Part shown: positions 50,491-64,000 of the stretch, piece by piece
Position numbering within the stretch: position 1 is the stretch's first letter
Layout of the letters: each line of letters starts with the position of its first letter
DNA from: Oceanicella sp. SM1341
Lineage (GTDB): Bacteria > Pseudomonadota > Alphaproteobacteria > Rhodobacterales > Rhodobacteraceae
Assembly (NCBI RefSeq): GCF_003448965.1
Contig: NZ_QRGC01000005.1
Location: 1 to 64,000, forward strand
DNA length: 64,000 nt
Reading direction: 5' to 3'
Notes under the pieces: generated by a model
Databases searched by the model: none
The model's input: the letters and a program-made list of their open reading frames with translations, nothing else
What the model was told of the DNA's origin: nothing
Program-made: the position numbers and the translations under genes

Positions 50491-50799
50491 TCAGAGCTTG
50501 ATTTCGACATCAACGCCGGCGGCGAGGTCGAGCTTCATCAGCGCGTCCACCGTCTGCGGCGTCGGATCAACGATATCCAGGAGGCGCTTGTGCGTCCGGA
50601 TCTCAAACTGCTCGCGGCTCTTCTTGTCGATGTGCGGACCACGAAGAACCGTGAACTTCTCGATTTTGTTCGGCAGCGGGATCGGCCCGCGTACCGTTGC
50701 ACCCGTGCGCTTGGCCGTGCTCACGATCTCCGCGGTGCTGGCGTCCAGCACACGGTAGTCGAAGGCCTTGAGCCGGATGCGAATGTTCTGACCTTGCAT
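50491..50799 (-). CDS. rpsJ: 30S ribosomal protein S10 (NusE)
   Basis: 102 residues: [20 protein letters not shown] and [20 protein letters not shown], complete. It acts in the 30S head and, as NusE, with NusB in antitermination of rRNA operons. Lead gene of the S10 operon; an 86-base gap with a terminator separates it from tuf. Confidence 0.98.
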   Translation of the reverse strand: MQGQNIRIRLKAFDYRVLDASTAEIVSTAKRTGATVRGPIPLPNKIEKFTVLRGPHIDKKSREQFEIRTHKRLLDIVDPTPQTVDALMKLDLAAGVDVEIKL

Positions 50800-50839
50800 G
50801 TGACCGCCTCTTGGGATCGCTAGGTAGCTTCAAACGAAA

Positions 50840-50864
50840 TGGCCGGGGGCGTATCCCCCGGCCA
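50840..50864 (-). terminator. Terminator between tuf and rpsJ
   Basis: A perfect 10-bp stem (TGGCCGGGGG / CCCCCGGCCA, five-base loop) 21 bases after the tuf stop, followed on the transcript by TTTCGTTTG. It should end or attenuate the rpsL-rpsG-fusA-tuf message before the S10 operon. Confidence 0.7.
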
Positions 50865-50885
50865 AGGGGTTTCCAGGCTCGCGCC

Positions 50886-52061
<1,176 letters not shown>

Positions 52062-52112
52062 TTCCGTGTCCTTTCGTCGGCCTTCGCACAGGGTGGGGTT
52101 TCCCCCACCGCG

Positions 52113-54254
<2,142 letters not shown>

Positions 54255-54275
54255 CGGTCCAGTCCTGACGTTGAG

Positions 54276-54746
54276 TTACCAGCGGTAATGGCTGAACGCT
54301 TTGTTCGCGTCGGCCATCTTGTGGGTGTCTTCACGTTTCTTCACGGCGGTACCGCGGGAGTTCACGGCGTCGAGCAGCTCGCCGGCGAGGCGCTCTTCCA
54401 TCGTGTTCTCGTTGCGGCCGCGCGAGGCGGTGATCAGCCAGCGGATCGCGAGAGCCTCGCGGCGCTCCGGGCGGACCTCGACGGGCACCTGGTAGGTGGC
54501 ACCGCCCACACGGCGGGAGCGGACTTCCACCGAGGGCTTGATGTTGTCGAGCGCCTCGTGGAACACTTCCACCGGCGCACGCTTGATCTTGTTTTCGACG
54601 CGCTCGAGGGCACCGTAGACGATCCGCTCGGCGGCCGACTTCTTGCCGTCGTACATGAGGTTGTTCATGAACTTGGTGAGCACCCGATCGCCGAACTTGG
54701 CGTCGGGGAGAACTTCACGCTTCTCTGCGCGGTGGCGTCGCGACAT
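54276..54746 (-). CDS. rpsG: 30S ribosomal protein S7
   Basis: 156 residues: [40 protein letters not shown], and the C-terminal [18 protein letters not shown]. It nucleates head assembly and lies by the E site. In E. coli it represses the str operon at the rpsL-rpsG gap; the gap here is unusually long at 350 bases, which would suit such control. Confidence 0.98.
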   Translation of the reverse strand: MSRRHRAEKREVLPDAKFGDRVLTKFMNNLMYDGKKSAAERIVYGALERVENKIKRAPVEVFHEALDNIKPSVEVRSRRVGGATYQVPVEVRPERREALAIRWLITASRGRNENTMEERLAGELLDAVNSRGTAVKKREDTHKMADANKAFSHYRW

Positions 54747-55096
54747 CTCGTTGTCTCCTGAGCGCTGGGGCTCTGTCTAGCTGGAGCAGTCGCGAACCGC
54801 GTACCTGCATCCCGTGTTGTTCCTCGGTCCCTTCGGGGCCGGGCGCCGGGGCGCCCTGTCCCTCCGGTGTTCAATGGGCCGGCCTTGCCTCCGGTCCCGT
54901 CTGCCACGGCCAGCGCGCTTTCGGCGGTGCTGAACCATGTTGCCGCATCACAGTTCCGCGGCATGTCTCCCCTGCCCTGCCCGGGCCGCCGCGAGGGGCG
55001 ATCCGGCCCGGTGGTCCCGGGGAGGCACTGCGCGCCGTACCGGCGCCGGCAGTCGTGGCGAACAGGTGGCCTCCGCCAGGAGGCCAGCCCATCAGA
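54747..55096 (-). promoter_or_regulatory. Long rpsL-rpsG intercistronic region
   Basis: 350 bases without a gene. It opens with an 8-bp perfect hairpin (TGGCCTCC 55067-55074 with GGAGGCCA 55079-55086, GCCA-type loop), ten bases after the rpsL stop, and continues as GC-rich sequence with several shorter dyads. In E. coli this gap carries the S7 repressor site; homology to that structure cannot be judged by eye. Confidence 0.5.
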
Positions 55097-55468
55097 TCAC
55101 TTCGGCCGCTTCGCGCCGTACTTGGAGCGGCGCTGGCGGCGGTTCTTCACGCCCTGCGTGTCGAGCACGCCGCGCAGGATGTGGTAACGCACGCCGGGAA
55201 GGTCCTTCACACGGCCGCCGCGGATGAGCACAACGGAGTGCTCCTGCAGGTTGTGGCCCTCACCGGGGATGTAGGAGATGACCTCGAACCCGTTGGTGAG
55301 ACGCACCTTCGCGACCTTGCGGAGAGCCGAGTTCGGCTTCTTCGGCGTGGTGGTGTAGACGCGCGTGCAGACGCCACGCTTCTGCGGGCAAGCCTGCAGG
55401 TGCATGGACTTCTGACGCTTCACTCGGGGCTGCCGCGGCTTGCGGATCAGCTGCTGAATTGTCGGCAT
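55097..55468 (-). CDS. rpsL: 30S ribosomal protein S12
   Basis: 123 residues from ATG 55468 ([15 protein letters not shown]). The decoding-centre loops are wild type: [18 protein letters not shown] with lysine 43 and [13 protein letters not shown] with lysine 88, so the strain is predicted streptomycin-sensitive at this locus. The aspartate methylthiolated by RimO (VKDLPG) is present. First gene of the str operon, about 200 bases after its promoter. Confidence 0.98.
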   Translation of the reverse strand: MPTIQQLIRKPRQPRVKRQKSMHLQACPQKRGVCTRVYTTTPKKPNSALRKVAKVRLTNGFEVISYIPGEGHNLQEHSVVLIRGGRVKDLPGVRYHILRGVLDTQGVKNRRQRRSKYGAKRPK

Positions 55469-55507
55469 TGGGCTTAGACCCCGTTCAACCAGTTTCGTCG
55501 CACGATC

Positions 55508-55560
55508 CGCGAAGAGTTCGCGAAACGCAAAAAAGGCCGACACCGGGCCTGAAGGGCCCG
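55508..55560 (-). promoter_or_regulatory. Possible attenuator in the rpsL leader
   Basis: Two overlapping hairpins on the reverse strand: an upstream one (plus-strand 44-49 with 55-60 of 555xx, CGGGCC/GGCCCG, five-base loop) and a downstream one (55534-55538 with 55546-55550, AGGCC/GGCCT) that runs directly into six T residues (55534-55529). They share bases 55546-55549 and cannot form together. A third 6-bp hairpin (55508-55522) follows. This looks like terminator/antiterminator control, though the terminator stem is short. Confidence 0.45.
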
Positions 55561-55671
55561 CCGCGGCGAAATTCCAGAGGACCGAGGGGCGAACCCTGGG
55601 TCGTGACCGCCAGTCTTTTGGCATCCGGATGACAGATTCCCTGTTGCGGAATCATGCACCCGAGCGCGCGG

Positions 55672-55700
55672 AACCTACGGAGTAGGCCCCCGGATGTCAA
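55672..55700 (-). promoter_or_regulatory. Promoter of the rpsL-rpsG-fusA-tuf operon
   Basis: Reverse strand TTGACA (55700-55695), exactly 17 bases, then TAGGTT (55677-55672). It lies between rpoC and rpsL and gives a leader of about 200 bases. Confidence 0.65.
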
Positions 55701-55843
55701 CCGCATAGCAAGCCGGTTGCTCCCGGGGGGAAGCGCGCGTGGTCCGTCTACGCGGATTCGCCGGGCATTTCCACCCCAAACTGCCGATAAAGCCCCTCGA
55801 ACCCCGCGCCGGGGCCCGATCGGCCCCCGGGCGGCAGAACGAC

Positions 55844-55877
55844 AGGGGCCGGAGCGGATCTCTCCGCCCCGGCCCCT
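55844..55877 (-). terminator. Probable terminator after rpoC
   Basis: A 15-bp stem with one A-C mismatch (AGGGGCCGGAGCGGA / TCCGCCCCGGCCCCT, four-base loop), about 45 bases past the rpoC stop. No T run, but it is the largest hairpin in the rpoC-rpsL gap. Confidence 0.55.
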
Positions 55878-55920
55878 GCCCTGTCACATGCACCGCGGGC
55901 AGAAGCCCGGGCGGATCCGA

Positions 55921-60147
<4,227 letters not shown>

Positions 60148-60226
60148 CTCGTAACCTTTCGTCCTTTCACGTGGCGGTTGCCCGCCGGGGTGGATGGGCA
60201 GCACGCACGGCTGCCCGCCCCGTTCA

Positions 60227-64000
<3,774 letters not shown>

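Overview
This 64 kb window is GC-rich throughout (I judge it in the mid to high 60s percent by eye) and looks like an alphaproteobacterial chromosome, most likely a Rhodobacterales (Rhodobacter/Paracoccus-like) genome. The clues are a bztABCD-type acidic amino acid transporter, an Atp12-type F1-ATPase assembly chaperone, a long-form zinc-free S14, the order secY-adk-rpsM without rpmJ, and CCCGGG-containing palindromic intergenic repeats.

Layout. 1-2.8 kb: a PepSY-TM membrane protein and a convergent APC-like permease. 2.97-12.76 kb: a 9.7 kb integrated element bounded by a perfect 51-bp direct repeat, the right copy of which is the 3' half of an intact tRNA-Arg(ACG). The element carries only phage head and packaging genes (HNH endonuclease, TerL, HK97 capsid, head-tail connector, prohead protease, portal), a tyrosine integrase, several small unknown genes and an AT-rich reverse-strand pair (XRE repressor plus coiled-coil membrane protein). 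There are no tail, lysis or recognisable replication genes. It matches the logic of capsid-forming phage satellites (cf-PICIs), and I regard it as the most interesting system in the window. 12.8-14.9 kb: an orphan sensor histidine kinase and a small secreted protein. 15.1-20.3 kb: rpmH-rnpA-yidD-ttcA-yidC-MOSC-engB, a ribosome, RNase P and membrane-insertion cluster. 20.3-24.6 kb: msrQ, argB, an ABM-like protein, a YafY/WYL regulator, a ferredoxin-like protein and a SixA phosphatase. 24.7-29.2 kb: bztABCD on the reverse strand. 29.7-34.2 kb: crcB-rluC-HAD phosphatase-atp12-thioesterase-FAD oxidoreductase; the first four genes are linked by 4-bp start/stop overlaps. 34.5-35.8 kb: rarA. 36.4-64 kb: a complete reverse-strand transcription/translation block read right to left: rpoB (cut by the window edge), rpoC, rpsL, rpsG, fusA, tuf, the S10 operon, the spc operon with secY and adk, then rpsM-rpsK-rpoA-rplQ, closed by a strong terminator.

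How the parts work together. The right half makes ribosomes, RNA polymerase, elongation factors and the Sec channel, and several hairpins and two good promoters subdivide it. The rpmH-yidC cluster adds membrane protein insertion. The satellite-like element sits in a tRNA gene, restores that gene with its own att copy, and has separated the tRNA from its original terminator. Its packaging and head genes form overlapping, probably co-translated units that end in the integrase.
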